Source: Belnapia rosea
GTDB taxonomy: Bacteria > Pseudomonadota > Alphaproteobacteria > Acetobacterales > Acetobacteraceae
Length of the DNA stretch: 64,000 nt
Reading direction: 5' to 3'
NCBI RefSeq assembly: GCF_900101615.1
Contig: NZ_FMZX01000001.1
Location: 496,001 to 560,000 of the forward strand
Every line of letters starts with the position of its first letter. Positions within the stretch are counted from its first letter, which is position 1. A program made the translations under genes and the position numbers. The notes beneath the pieces are model-generated. The model did not search any database and was not told the DNA's origin. It saw only the letters and a list, made by a program, of their open reading frames with translations. Of the stretch, positions 45,548-54,923 are shown piece by piece.

Positions 45548-46330
45548 TCAACGGACGCCGCTGAAGGCGGAAGCAAGGAAGCTGACCAGCTTGGCCTCGC
45601 CGGCCTCCGTGGTCGGGCGATCGGGGCGGATCGGAACCGAGCCGGCGGCACTCCAGCGCCAAATCCCGGTACCGAGGGAATGGTCCCAGGCATAGGTCGC
45701 CCCTGGCATCCGCAGCACGGCCGCGCCCAGCCCGGCGCAGGCGCCCTCCGGCTCCTCGGCGCCGGGCAGCAGCAGCAGGGCAGGGGCTCCCGGCGCGGCC
45801 TCCATCTCGGCCGAGAGGCCGGCGCAGCCGGGGTAGAGCGCCGCATGGGCGGCGAAGCCCGGCCCGCCCCCGTCCTGGGCCGCATGCAGCGCCCCGCGGC
45901 CGCCGGTGCCGAGGCCGAGCACGGCGATGCGCTCCGGATCGACCCGGATATCCGACCGCAGCACCCCATGCAGCGCCCGCAGCAGCTGGCCCAGGCGGCG
46001 AGGCGCGGGCGGCGGCGGCACGGCGGCGCCATCGGGCGAGAGCGGCTCCGGGTCCATCTCGATCGCCACCCAGCCTTCCGTCAGCATGACATCGGCCAGG
46101 CGCGCGGTGCGGCCGTCGAGCCCGGCCTCGTCCGGCAGGATGACGATGCCGGGCAGGGCGCGGCCGGGCGCCGGCGTGGTGAGCATGACGGCGACGCGGT
46201 GGCCGCGCCCTTCCGGCATGGCGAGCGTGATCTCGAAGCTGTCGGCCATCGGCTGCGGCCAGGCGGCGGGGGCGCCGGCCAGGATGGCAAGGATGAGGGA
46301 GGGAACGGCGAGCCGAGCGAGGCCTTGCAT
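45548..46330 (-). CDS. Secreted dienelactone-hydrolase-like protein
   Basis: A 260-residue alpha/beta hydrolase with an N-terminal signal (LAVPSLILAILAGAPAAWPQ). The nucleophile block is RIAVLGLGTGGRGALHAA, where the expected Gly-x-Ser/Cys-x-Gly reads GLGTGG with threonine at the nucleophile position. The late YAWDHSLG provides a possible His. The loss of Ser/Cys makes catalysis doubtful. It is the convergent neighbour of the LuxR gene (11 bases between stops) and divergent from a metallophosphoesterase gene. Confidence 0.7.
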   Translation of the reverse strand: MQGLARLAVPSLILAILAGAPAAWPQPMADSFEITLAMPEGRGHRVAVMLTTPAPGRALPGIVILPDEAGLDGRTARLADVMLTEGWVAIEMDPEPLSPDGAAVPPPPAPRRLGQLLRALHGVLRSDIRVDPERIAVLGLGTGGRGALHAAQDGGGPGFAAHAALYPGCAGLSAEMEAAPGAPALLLLPGAEEPEGACAGLGAAVLRMPGATYAWDHSLGTGIWRWSAAGSVPIRPDRPTTEAGEAKLVSFLASAFSGVR

Positions 46331-46483
46331 CGTGCGTGTCTCCGATGGCTTCCAAGGGTGGGGCGCGGCCACCCGGCCTCGCCTCACCCGTTCGGGGGAG
46401 CCGCTCGTCGCTTTCCCGTGAACCGGCACCGCCGATACTTGGTCACTGGCCGGGCCGGGCCGCCTCCGCTACTGCTGGCCGCC

Positions 46484-47464
46484 ATGCGCCTCGTCCTCCT
46501 GCCGCTGCTCCTGCTGCTCGCCACGCCCGCCGCGGCCGAGCCGGTCCGCTTCGCCGCCTTCGGCGACATGCCCTATTGCAACCGGGACCCGGAGGCCTGC
46601 CGCGGCGAGGTGGCGCGCGTCGAGGCGCTGACCGGGGCGATCAACGCCGCGCGGCCCGACTTCAGCGTCTTCCTCGGCGACACCAAGGCGGGTGGGGAGG
46701 CCTGCAGCGATGCGATCATCCTTGATCGCACGGCGCGCTGGTTCGCCCGCATCCGGGGGCCGCTGGTCTACACGCCGGGCGACAACGAGTGGACCGATTG
46801 CTGGCAGCCCCGCGCCGGGGGCTTCGACCCCGTCGAGCGGCTGCGGCTGCTGCGCGCCCGCTTCTTCAGCGCGCCGGTAAGCCTCGGCGCCGCGCCGATG
46901 CGGCTGCAACGCCAGTCCGATCTCGATCCGCAGCATCGCCTCTATGTCGAGAATGCGCGGTGGGAGCGCGGCGGGGTGACGTTCCTCACCCTGCATGTCC
47001 CCGGCTCCGACAACAACCGCCCGCGCGACGGCGCGCCGGGTACCCCGCCGGGTGCGGCGCAGGAATACCCCGCCCGCAACGCCGCCAACCTGGCCTGGCT
47101 GCGCGAGGGCTTCGCCGTAGCCACCGCCGCCGGCAGTCGGGCGGTCGTCGTCGCGATGCAGGCGGACCTGTATTACCGCGATCGCTGCGGCCGCGGCACC
47201 GTCGCCGGCCATGTCGATACCCGCGATGCGCTGGCCGCGGCGGCACGCGATTTCGGCAAGCCGGTGCTGCTGCTGCATGGCGACAGCCATTTCTGGCTGC
47301 GTGACCATCCGGCGCCGGGCGTGCCCAACCTCACCCGCGTGATGGTCCCCGGCGATGGCGACACCCGCGCGGTGGTGGTGACGCTCGAACCGGAGGCGGC
47401 GGAGCCTTACCGCTTCGAGCTGATCGGCCCGGCGGACCGCATCGCGCTGCCCGGCTGCGGGTAG
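46484..47464 (+). CDS. Secreted calcineurin-like metallophosphoesterase
   Basis: A 326-residue protein with signal peptide MRLVLLPLLLLLATPAAA. Metal-site motifs include AAFGDMPYC (about 25), VFLGDTKAG and TPGDNEWTDCW, with the late LLHGDSHFWLRDHP. The pattern matches a family of periplasmic or secreted phosphoesterases of unknown substrate. It is divergent from the dienelactone-hydrolase-like gene. The ATG gives a complete signal peptide with no in-frame coding before it. Confidence 0.82.
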   Translation: MRLVLLPLLLLLATPAAAEPVRFAAFGDMPYCNRDPEACRGEVARVEALTGAINAARPDFSVFLGDTKAGGEACSDAIILDRTARWFARIRGPLVYTPGDNEWTDCWQPRAGGFDPVERLRLLRARFFSAPVSLGAAPMRLQRQSDLDPQHRLYVENARWERGGVTFLTLHVPGSDNNRPRDGAPGTPPGAAQEYPARNAANLAWLREGFAVATAAGSRAVVVAMQADLYYRDRCGRGTVAGHVDTRDALAAAARDFGKPVLLLHGDSHFWLRDHPAPGVPNLTRVMVPGDGDTRAVVVTLEPEAAEPYRFELIGPADRIALPGCG

Positions 47465-47545
47465 GGCAAAATTTCCCGGCCGTCGCCGTAACCACCCGGG
47501 AGCGGGCGACGAAACCTCCAGCGCAACCTGGCTGGAGTGAACGCC

Positions 47546-47908
47546 ATGTCCAAGACCCGCCGCCTCGCCGCGCTGCTCGGCTTTGCGCTGATCGCCGCGC
47601 CCGCCTTCGCCTTCGCGCAATCCGCGCCGATGCAGCCCGGCCAGCGCATGCCGCTCGGCCCGATGATGGGCGAGCGCGTGCTGCGCCAGGTCATGGTGAA
47701 CGACGACAGCTCCGTCACCCTCGTCTACGACATGAAGCCGGGCCTGCCGCAGTCACAGCGCGTGCTGCGGCTCGAGAATGTCAACGGCATGCTGGAGGTG
47801 GTCTACGACACCGCCGCACCCGGCATGCGCGTCGGCAATGACGGCGCGGTGCCGCGGCTGACCGTCGGCAGCGGCAACATGATCGAAGTGCAGTACGACC
47901 GGAAGTGA
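47546..47908 (+). CDS. Hypothetical periplasmic protein
   Basis: A 120-residue protein I do not recognise. The signal peptide (MSKTRRLAALLGFALIAAPAFAFA) is followed by a short, mainly beta-strand-like mature part (QVMVNDDSSVTLVYDMKPG, MLEVVYDTAAPGMRV). GGAG lies eight bases before the ATG at 47546. It is followed 49 bases later by a DoxX-like gene in the same direction. Confidence 0.7.
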   Translation: MSKTRRLAALLGFALIAAPAFAFAQSAPMQPGQRMPLGPMMGERVLRQVMVNDDSSVTLVYDMKPGLPQSQRVLRLENVNGMLEVVYDTAAPGMRVGNDGAVPRLTVGSGNMIEVQYDRK

Positions 47909-47957
47909 CGATGCCGCGCGGCGCCTCCACGGGTGCCGCGCGCAGGAGCATGCCGCC

Positions 47958-48410
47958 ATGGGCAAGACCCTCCCGCTGCGCCTCGTCACTTGGGCCGCCT
48001 CGCTCTGGATCGCCGGGGAATTCCTCTGGTACGAGCAGTACAAGCTCACCGGCAACCAGGGCTCGATCGACGGCGTCTTCCAGCCGCTGGCCAACTGGTT
48101 CGGCATCCCGGCGCATGAGAGGCCGATCCGCCTCTGCGTCGCCTTGCTCGAGATCGCCGCTGCGGTGCTGGTGCTGGTCCCGCGCACGCGAATCCCCGGT
48201 GCGCTGCTGGCCCTCGGCCTGATGAGCGGGGCGATCTTCTTCCACACCATCGGGCCCATTGGCATCGATCCCTACGGCGACGGCGGCGGCCTGTTCAAGG
48301 AAGCCTGCTTCACCTGGACGATGGCGCTGCTGATCCTCGTGATCCACCGCGACGAACTCCAGATCCTCGCCGCGCGCTTCGGCCTCGGGCCACGTCCGAG
48401 CGCCGCTTGA
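47958..48410 (+). CDS. DoxX-like membrane protein
   Basis: A 150-residue protein with four hydrophobic segments (about 10-30, 57-77, 82-105 and 115-135). The length and the conserved EFLWYEQYKLTGNQGS and FGIPAHERPIR are as in DoxX-like or 'DUF417/YkgB-like' small membrane families; function is unknown. The stop is followed immediately by the OpgC-like gene (11 bases). Confidence 0.65.
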   Translation: MGKTLPLRLVTWAASLWIAGEFLWYEQYKLTGNQGSIDGVFQPLANWFGIPAHERPIRLCVALLEIAAAVLVLVPRTRIPGALLALGLMSGAIFFHTIGPIGIDPYGDGGGLFKEACFTWTMALLILVIHRDELQILAARFGLGPRPSAA

Positions 48411-48421
48411 GGGAGGCCGCC

Positions 48422-49288
48422 ATGCTGCAACGCCCGCCGCGCGATACCCGGCTCGACCTGCTGCGCGGCTGGCTGCAGCTGCAGATCTTCGCCTCGCATG
48501 CCCATGGCTCGCTGATCGGTATCTGGGGCATCTCGGCCGCCTGGGGCTTGTCAGACAGCTCGGAGCAATTCCTCTTCCTGTCCGGCTTTGCCCTCGGCTC
48601 GGTCCTTGTGCTGAAGGAGCACCGCGCCGGCCCTCGCGCCGCCTGGCGGGACCTGATGCTGCGCGTGGCCAGGCTCTGGCGGACCCACCTCATCGTGGTC
48701 TGCGGCTTCGCGGCGCTGGTCATCGCCACCGAGATGGCCTTCCGCTGGCCCGGCGAGGCTGCCGCCATGGGCTGGTCGTGGTTGCTGGTGGAGCCATGGC
48801 TCGCCCTGCCTGCGGCTGCCATCCTGCTCTACCAGCCGCAATACATGGGCATTCTCCCCGTCTTCATCCTCTGCATGCTGGCGCTGGCGCTGCTGATCCG
48901 CGGAATGGAGCGCGTGGGGGCCTGGGCGCTGCTGCCCCCGCTGGCGCTCTACGGGGCGGTGCAGGCCTGGGGCTGGCACCTGCCGGGCCTCGGCGGGACG
49001 GAGGTGGAGTTCAATCCGCTCGCCTACGTCGTCGTGGTGCTGATCCCGCCGCGGCCGATGACGCCGCGGGCCTGGCCGGCGCAGGCGCTGGCGGCCGCAG
49101 GGCGGAACAGCCTCAACGTCTTCTGCCTCGGCCTGTTCTTCTCCTACGCGGCGGCCAGCCTGTTCCGGGCCTTCCCCGGCGCCGTCCCCTGGCTGGACCT
49201 ACCGCTGGTCGGCGGCGGCGCGCTCGGCCTCATGGCGGTCGCCCAGGCCGCGGAACGACGGCGCCGGGACCCCGCCCTGGCGCGGTGA
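48422..49288 (+). CDS. opgC: OpgC-like membrane acyltransferase, shortened
   Basis: A 288-residue polytopic protein resembling OpgC, which adds succinyl groups to periplasmic glucans in E. coli. RLDLLRGWLQLQIFASHAHG and SEQFLFLSGFALG match the N-terminus, and GRNSLNVFCLGLFFSYA is the conserved C-terminal block. Family members usually have 350-400 residues; here the sequence passes from EFNPLAYVVVVLIPPRP to the C-terminal block with a gap of about 70 residues. The reading frame is intact, so it is an in-frame internal loss. Activity is uncertain. Confidence 0.78.
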   Translation: MLQRPPRDTRLDLLRGWLQLQIFASHAHGSLIGIWGISAAWGLSDSSEQFLFLSGFALGSVLVLKEHRAGPRAAWRDLMLRVARLWRTHLIVVCGFAALVIATEMAFRWPGEAAAMGWSWLLVEPWLALPAAAILLYQPQYMGILPVFILCMLALALLIRGMERVGAWALLPPLALYGAVQAWGWHLPGLGGTEVEFNPLAYVVVVLIPPRPMTPRAWPAQALAAAGRNSLNVFCLGLFFSYAAASLFRAFPGAVPWLDLPLVGGGALGLMAVAQAAERRRRDPALAR

Positions 49289-49347
49289 ACGCTTGCCTCG
49301 CCAGGGGAGAGGCCTACCATCGGGCCTCTCGCCGAAGGAGCCGCCCG

Positions 49348-50130
49348 ATGCCGTTGGAATCCGTCCCCGCCCAGGATCTCACGCTGGCCGACCAGCGCTG
49401 GCAGGCCCGCGTCGACCTGGCCGCCGCGCATCGCCTCGCCGTCATGCACGGTTTCAACGAGGGTATCTTCAACCATTTCACCCTGCGCGTGCCCGGCACG
49501 GATGACCGCTACTACCAGATCCCCTTCGGCCTCCACTGGTCCGAGGTGACGGCGAGCTGCTTCATGGAGATCGGCTACGATGGCGAGCGCCTCGCCGGCG
49601 AGGGCGAGATCGAGCGCTCCGCCTACTGCATCCATGCGCCGATGCACCGCATGCTGTCCGAAGCCGCCGCTGTCTTCCACACGCACATGCCCTTCGCCAG
49701 CGCGCTGTCCCGCCTTGAGGACCCGCGCATCCTGCCGATCGGCCAGACCGAGCTCGGCACCATGCTGAGCACGGCCTATGACCTCACCTATACGGGCCTC
49801 GCCTACGACCCGGCCGAGGGCGAGCGGCTTGCCGGCGTCATCGGCGACAAGAAGATCCTCATCATGGCGAACCATGGCGTCGCCACCGTCGGGCGCACCG
49901 TGGCGGAAGCCTATGACCGGCTCTACTACATCGAGCGCGTGGCGCAGGTGCAGCTTTACGCCATGTGGACGAACAAGCCGCTGCGCCACCTGCCGCAGGA
50001 TGTCATCGACCACACCATGGCGGCCTTCCGGGACAACTCGGTGAAGTATGGCGGCCGCTCCAACAGCGACTGGCACTTCTCCGCCCTGAAGCGGATCCTC
50101 GATCGCAAGGAGCCGGACTACAAGGAGTAG
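49348..50130 (+). CDS. Class II aldolase/adducin-family protein
   Basis: A 260-residue protein. The zinc ligands are in FHTHMPFASALS (His-x-His) and MANHGVATVG. FNEGIFNHFTLRVPG and the TYTGLAYDPAEGE stretch are family-typical. Relatives cleave or epimerise sugar phosphates (fuculose- and ribulose-phosphate aldolases) or act in other carbon-carbon lyase reactions. GAAGGAG precedes the ATG. No sugar kinase is nearby. Confidence 0.82.
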   Translation: MPLESVPAQDLTLADQRWQARVDLAAAHRLAVMHGFNEGIFNHFTLRVPGTDDRYYQIPFGLHWSEVTASCFMEIGYDGERLAGEGEIERSAYCIHAPMHRMLSEAAAVFHTHMPFASALSRLEDPRILPIGQTELGTMLSTAYDLTYTGLAYDPAEGERLAGVIGDKKILIMANHGVATVGRTVAEAYDRLYYIERVAQVQLYAMWTNKPLRHLPQDVIDHTMAAFRDNSVKYGGRSNSDWHFSALKRILDRKEPDYKE

Positions 50131-50147
50131 GCCTCGGCGTAAGGGGC

Positions 50148-50176
50148 GCGTGACCGAAGCTTCAGCTCCGTCACGC
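50148..50176. terminator. 7-bp hairpin after the aldolase gene
   Basis: GCGTGAC (50148-50154) and GTCACGC (50170-50176) can pair around a 15-base loop that contains GAAGCTTC, itself palindromic. No T-run. It is either a weak terminator or an operator for the next gene. Confidence 0.35.
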
Positions 50177-50254
50177 AGCCGTGCTGACCATTTCGTGGGG
50201 TGATGTCCAATTGATAGGGGCGGCGAAGCATCGCCCCCTGCAAGGCATCGTCCC

Positions 50255-50656
50255 ATGCAAAACCAAACCGAACGCCACCCTTATCTCGACGCCTTCATCG
50301 CCAGCCTGGTGCCTTACCAGCCCCGGACGGCGCATGCGGATGACCCGCCGGTGCCGCACCTGCTGCCGCTGCCGGCGGCCTCGCCCGAGGCGGCACGGCT
50401 CCTCGAGCTGCTGCTCGGTGCCGATCATGACCTGCGTGAGGACCATCCGCGCGCCGGCGCGGTCAACCTGGCGCTGGCCGAGACGCGGCTGCACCGCCTC
50501 ATCACCAGGGATGGGCTGACGCCCGCCCTGGAGGCAGCGCTGGCAGGCATCGTCCTGGCGAAGGAGGAGATGGCGACCGGGCGAACGGCCCGTGCCCTGG
50601 CAGCGCTGGCCGGCTCGATCCGTGCCATCGGCGCAGCGGCGCCGGCCCGTCGCTGA
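50255..50656 (+). CDS. Hypothetical 133-residue protein
   Basis: I do not recognise this protein. It is alanine-, leucine- and arginine-rich, probably all-helical and soluble (ARLLELLLGADHDLREDHPRAG, LALAETRLHRLI). No signal peptide or membrane segment. GC-rich third codon positions support coding. It ends 70 bases before the convergent end of the large glycosyltransferase. Confidence 0.6.
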   Translation: MQNQTERHPYLDAFIASLVPYQPRTAHADDPPVPHLLPLPAASPEAARLLELLLGADHDLREDHPRAGAVNLALAETRLHRLITRDGLTPALEAALAGIVLAKEEMATGRTARALAALAGSIRAIGAAAPARR

Positions 50657-50704
50657 AACGGGACCGGTGCGCGTCCTGCGCCAGCACTGGCTTGCCCGGG
50701 ACAG

Positions 50705-50746
50705 GGCAAGCGCCCATCAGGCGGACTCACCCGATGGGCGCTTGCC
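50705..50746. terminator. 14-bp inverted repeat, bidirectional terminator
   Basis: GGCAAGCGCCCATC (50705-50718) and GATGGGCGCTTGCC (50733-50746) are perfect complements with a 14-base loop. The right arm covers the last codons and the stop region of the glycosyltransferase on the minus strand. It separates two convergent genes. Confidence 0.7.
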
Positions 50747-53700
50747 TTGCTCGGCGCGCAGCCCGGATGACGGCCAGCCGATCGGCCATGCGCTGGCCCG
50801 CCGCCCGCATGGACAGGCTGTTCCGCAGCTGGACCTGGGCGCGGGCGCCAAGCTCCCGGGCGAAGTTGCGATCCTCCCAGACCCGGCGCATCTGCAGGGC
50901 GGCATGCGCCTCGGATGGCTCCGCCCAGCGTGACCCGGCCTCGTAGGGCGGCACCGGGCGTTCGATCTCGACCAGGCGGTAGTCGACCAGCAGGCTGTTC
51001 TGGTCGTCCATGAAGTCCAGGTTGCCCGAATAGCGCGTGCCGATGACCGGCTTGGCCAGCAGCATCGCCTCCGCCATCGTCAACCCGAGCCCCTCGCTTC
51101 GATGCAGGGAGATGTAGCAGTCGCAGGCGTCCATCAGCGCGATCGTCTCATCCGCGCTGAAGACCCGGTCGATGATGAGGATGCGTCCGCCGGATGCCGC
51201 CGCCGCTGCATGAAGCTCGGCGATCAGGGCCGGGTGCTTCTCGCCATAGGAGGTCTTCAGCACGAGCGTCACCGGCTCCTCGGCGGTGAAGGCCTGCAGG
51301 AAGGCGCGCACCAGGCCGAGCGGGTTCTTCCGCTCCATGATGCTCATCATGTGGAAGGTGAAGAGGAAGGTGAACCGCCCGGGCGGGATCCCGAAATGCT
51401 GCGGGCTGCGGCGGGTGAAGACCGGCAGCTCGAGCCCCGGCATGAACTCGAAGACGGGTATGTCGAACCGCGAGCGGAGGGCATCGCCGACGAAGCGTGT
51501 GGCGGTCCAGAGCTCATCCGCCTCGGCCACCGCCGGGGACCAGGATTCGGGTACCGAGTCCAGCTCCCAGTACCAGTAGCCGATGCGATGGGTGCGTTGC
51601 CGCCTCGGCTGCAGGCCCGAGCGGGCGAAGGCCTGATGGAAGAAGGGCTCCGGCTGGATGTGCAGCAGCGTCACGTCGTGGAGCTCGAGACCGTCGAATT
51701 CGGCATGGCGTGGCAGGTCGTTCGTGGCATCGACCGGCACGTCGCGCAGGGAAAGGTCGTAGCCGACCTGGCGCAGCCCCTCGATGATCGAGAGCGTCGA
51801 GGTGCGCAGTCCCGACGGGTAGCACAGATGGCCGACGACGTTGAGGCCAGGCACTGCCAGCGCCTCCGCCAGTGCCTCGGCCGGCTGCGCGGCGACCCAG
51901 GCGCGCTCCGGCGCCGTCAGCCCGGCTTCGGGCCCGGCCAGCCAGCCCAGCAGGGCATATGCCGCCCCAGGGCTGTCGAAGGGTGCGGGGTGGTGCTCCC
52001 GCCAATGGCTGCGGCTGTTCCAGCCAAGCCGGATCTGCTCGGCCGGGGTCAGCGTCTCCGGCCAGGCGGCCGGATCGGTCCAGCCGGCCTCGCTGCGGTA
52101 GGTGGCGCGGAACCAGGCGGCCATGCGCTCCCGTCCGAAGACCGTCAGCCCATCCGGGAAGAGCGCCTGCCAGCCTGGGTTGAACCGGTAGCTGCGGGCC
52201 AGCTCGCGCGCCGGATCCTCGGCGCATTCGAGGGCGAGCCACCACGCCTCCTCGAGCCGCAGCGGATCCTGCTCGCGCCGCAGCAGGAAAGTGAGCAGGC
52301 CGATGCGGCCGGGCGGCAGGAAGGCGAGGGCGAGATCCTCCTGCAATCCGCGCCTCACCAGCACTGCTTGGCGGGCTTGCGCCGAGAGATCGCCTGCCAG
52401 CGCGAGCCCGATCGGCCCAAGCGCGCTGTCGGGCAAGGCGAGCTCCCGCGCGCCATCGCCCATGACCCAGCGGGCGAAGGCGCCAGTCGCCCCGGCCGAG
52501 AGCGCATCGGGAAAGCGCTGGCGCAGATCGGCCCGGCGCCGCAGCAGGTCGAGGCACCAGCGCGCTGCCGACCAGATGTCGTGGATGGCCGCAGCCGGCT
52601 CCGGCGTCCAGAACACCATCGATGCGGGCAGGCCCAGCGCCTCGATGACCTCGGCATCGTTGTAGAGATCGAGTGGCACCGGCGCCGCGAGGCCGGCGCC
52701 GTGGCGCCGCAGGTCGCGCTGCAGGCAGGCCGCGTTGCCAAGCTCCTGGCCGAAGCGGAGGCGCGGGATGTTGCTGTCCGCATCCAGCGCCGGATGAAAG
52801 AAGGGATCCTCGCGGTAGCCGAAGCGCCGGATATCGATCGCGGTCCGCGTCATATCCTCCGGCGGGTTGTGGTGCCCGCGGCTGGCCCCCTCGTGATGGA
52901 TCAACCGGGCGAAGGGCGTATAGGCAGTGCGCCAGCCGGCCGCCCGTGCCGCCAGGCAGAGCGCGACATCGCTGTTCGCCATGGCATAGGTCTCATCGAA
53001 GCCGCCGATCACGGCGAAGACCTCCCGCCGGACCATCTGGCAGGCGCCCATGATGGCGGAGAGCGTTCGGGGGATGAGGGGCGAGCCGAAGGGACCCCAT
53101 TCGGCCTCCGGCGCCAGGCGGAACAGCAGCCCGCAAAGATGCATGCCGATGGTGACGCCGGCATGCTGCAGCCGGCCATCGGGATAGACCAGCATGGTGC
53201 CGACGATGCCGACGCCGGGCCGCTGGGCGTAGCGCACCATCTCCTCCAGCCAGTCGGGGCAGGTGACGGCGATGTCGTTGTTGAGGAAGAGCAGCAGCTC
53301 GCCGCTCGCCGCGCGTGCTCCGGCATTGCATGCAGCGGAGTAGTTGAAGGGCAGGTGGAAGGGCAGGACCCTGATCCGCCCCTCTGCCTCCAGCCGGGCA
53401 TAGAGGTCGAGCGTCTCCGGATCGGTGGACCCGCTGTCGACGACGATGACCTCCATCCGCGGGTAGTTCGTCTCGTCCAGGAGGCCGCGCAGGCATTGCT
53501 CCAGGAGCTTCGGCTTGTCGCGGTTGGGGATGATGACGGAGACCAGGGGCGGCTCGGCCAGCGCCCAGGTGGACCGCTGCGTGCCATCGGGCTGGGTGGC
53601 GATCGTGGCGTCGATGCCCACGCGGCGCCAATGCGCGGCGATCGCCGCCCGCATCTCGGCGGCCTCGGCCAGATCGGCCGCCGGCCGCTCGGTTCGCCCA

Positions 53701-54923
53701 TCGGCCGGGCGGTGGCACAGGATGCGGGGGATCCGGACGACCTTGGCTGACCGGGCGACCATCCGGAGATGCAGGTCCCATTCCGCCGCGGCGCCCGCCT
53801 TGGCCGCGAAGCCACCGGCCTGCTCGGCTGCCTCGCGGTCCAGCACGGTCGGCCGGCCGAAATAGTTGAAGGCCTCCAGCATCTCCGGCGACCATTCCGG
53901 CTTCAGAAACGGGCTGTGGCGCTGGCCGCCCTGGCCGATGCGGTCCTCGTCGCCATGGACGATATCGGCCCCAGCGACCGTGGCGAGGGTGAAGAGCGCA
54001 TCGGGCGCCAGCCGATCACCGGGGTCGAGCACCATCAACAGGTCGCCGGTCGCCCCAGCCGCCAGCGCCGCCAGCATGGCGCCACGCTCCGCGGTTCCGA
54101 GCCTCGATGAGGTGGGGCCGATACGGCGATACCGGTCCGGCCCCAGCGTGAACTCCTCGGCATCCGGTGCGAAGCCGATGCGGCATTCCAATTCGACGCC
54201 TTGCTGCGCCATGACGCTGTCCAGGGTTGCGGACAGTTGCGCGGTCTGGCCACGGGATACCGGCAGGAGCAGGCTGATCCGCCGAGCCGGCGCGCCACTG
54301 GCCAGGAAAGGCGCCAGCGTCTCCTGCTCGGCGCTCCAGCGCTGGTACCGCTCCGCGTCCTGCGCTGTGGGTGGGACCTTGACCGGATCCCGCTCCAGCA
54401 TCGCCCGGCCGATTGCCTGCCGCAGCCCAGCCCGTCCGCTAAGGCGCAAGGCGCTGCCCAGGCTGCGGGCTGCCTGCAGGCCTTGACGCGGTTCCCGCAA
54501 CCAGTGCTGGCCGAGCGACAGCGCCAGCCTCATCCCGGCGATTGGACGGTGCATCGGCCGCGCTTCCACCGGCCCAAGGCGAAACGGCCCCTGTGCCACG
54601 GGGGCGCCCATGGCCAGCGCGATCGCCTGGGGCGGTACATGGATCATCACCCGCAGCCGTCCATCGCCCAGGCGGTGCGGCATGACGCCTTGCAGCGGCT
54701 TGAATCCGGTGCCGTCGTCGAAGGTGACGGTCGGCACCCTGAAGGCGTTGCGCGGGGCCTGAAGGCTGATGGTGAGCTGGAGCCAGCCCGTCGGCAGGCT
54801 GCCGTCCGAGGGCGCCAGGCGGAAGCCCGCGGCAGCGCCGAGGGCTTGCCACCAACCATCGGCGCCATCGATCTCGGCGAGGTCGCGCAGCGCCTGCGGC
54901 TTGAAGGAAAGGGGCTTCGGCAT
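50727..54923 (-). CDS. 1398-residue multidomain glycosyltransferase (GT2-GT2-GT4)
   Basis: The largest protein in the window. About 1-200: a domain unknown to me, with beta-rich text (LQLTISLQAPRNAFRVPTV). About 210-420: a GT2-like domain (SLLLPVSRGQTAQL; VLDPGDRLAPDALF). About 465-730: a full GT2 domain (LVSVIIPNRDKPKLL, LLFLNNDIAV, MGACQMVRREVF, IGGFDETYAM). About 740-1040: a region without known motifs. About 1050-1390: a GT4-like domain (VVGHLCYPSGLRTS, KNPLGLVRAF, SLHRSEGLGLTMAEAMLLAKPVIGT). Likely a cytoplasmic enzyme adding several sugars to a surface glycan. Last gene of the gmd-rmd unit. Confidence 0.88.
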   Translation of the reverse strand: MPKPLSFKPQALRDLAEIDGADGWWQALGAAAGFRLAPSDGSLPTGWLQLTISLQAPRNAFRVPTVTFDDGTGFKPLQGVMPHRLGDGRLRVMIHVPPQAIALAMGAPVAQGPFRLGPVEARPMHRPIAGMRLALSLGQHWLREPRQGLQAARSLGSALRLSGRAGLRQAIGRAMLERDPVKVPPTAQDAERYQRWSAEQETLAPFLASGAPARRISLLLPVSRGQTAQLSATLDSVMAQQGVELECRIGFAPDAEEFTLGPDRYRRIGPTSSRLGTAERGAMLAALAAGATGDLLMVLDPGDRLAPDALFTLATVAGADIVHGDEDRIGQGGQRHSPFLKPEWSPEMLEAFNYFGRPTVLDREAAEQAGGFAAKAGAAAEWDLHLRMVARSAKVVRIPRILCHRPADGRTERPAADLAEAAEMRAAIAAHWRRVGIDATIATQPDGTQRSTWALAEPPLVSVIIPNRDKPKLLEQCLRGLLDETNYPRMEVIVVDSGSTDPETLDLYARLEAEGRIRVLPFHLPFNYSAACNAGARAASGELLLFLNNDIAVTCPDWLEEMVRYAQRPGVGIVGTMLVYPDGRLQHAGVTIGMHLCGLLFRLAPEAEWGPFGSPLIPRTLSAIMGACQMVRREVFAVIGGFDETYAMANSDVALCLAARAAGWRTAYTPFARLIHHEGASRGHHNPPEDMTRTAIDIRRFGYREDPFFHPALDADSNIPRLRFGQELGNAACLQRDLRRHGAGLAAPVPLDLYNDAEVIEALGLPASMVFWTPEPAAAIHDIWSAARWCLDLLRRRADLRQRFPDALSAGATGAFARWVMGDGARELALPDSALGPIGLALAGDLSAQARQAVLVRRGLQEDLALAFLPPGRIGLLTFLLRREQDPLRLEEAWWLALECAEDPARELARSYRFNPGWQALFPDGLTVFGRERMAAWFRATYRSEAGWTDPAAWPETLTPAEQIRLGWNSRSHWREHHPAPFDSPGAAYALLGWLAGPEAGLTAPERAWVAAQPAEALAEALAVPGLNVVGHLCYPSGLRTSTLSIIEGLRQVGYDLSLRDVPVDATNDLPRHAEFDGLELHDVTLLHIQPEPFFHQAFARSGLQPRRQRTHRIGYWYWELDSVPESWSPAVAEADELWTATRFVGDALRSRFDIPVFEFMPGLELPVFTRRSPQHFGIPPGRFTFLFTFHMMSIMERKNPLGLVRAFLQAFTAEEPVTLVLKTSYGEKHPALIAELHAAAAASGGRILIIDRVFSADETIALMDACDCYISLHRSEGLGLTMAEAMLLAKPVIGTRYSGNLDFMDDQNSLLVDYRLVEIERPVPPYEAGSRWAEPSEAHAALQMRRVWEDRNFARELGARAQVQLRNSLSMRAAGQRMADRLAVIRAARRARQAPIG

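Noticed and set aside
51102-53750. An 882-residue plus-strand reading frame.
   Set aside because: It is antisense to the giant glycosyltransferase, whose motifs are unmistakable; the text is a charged repetitive by-product of high GC.
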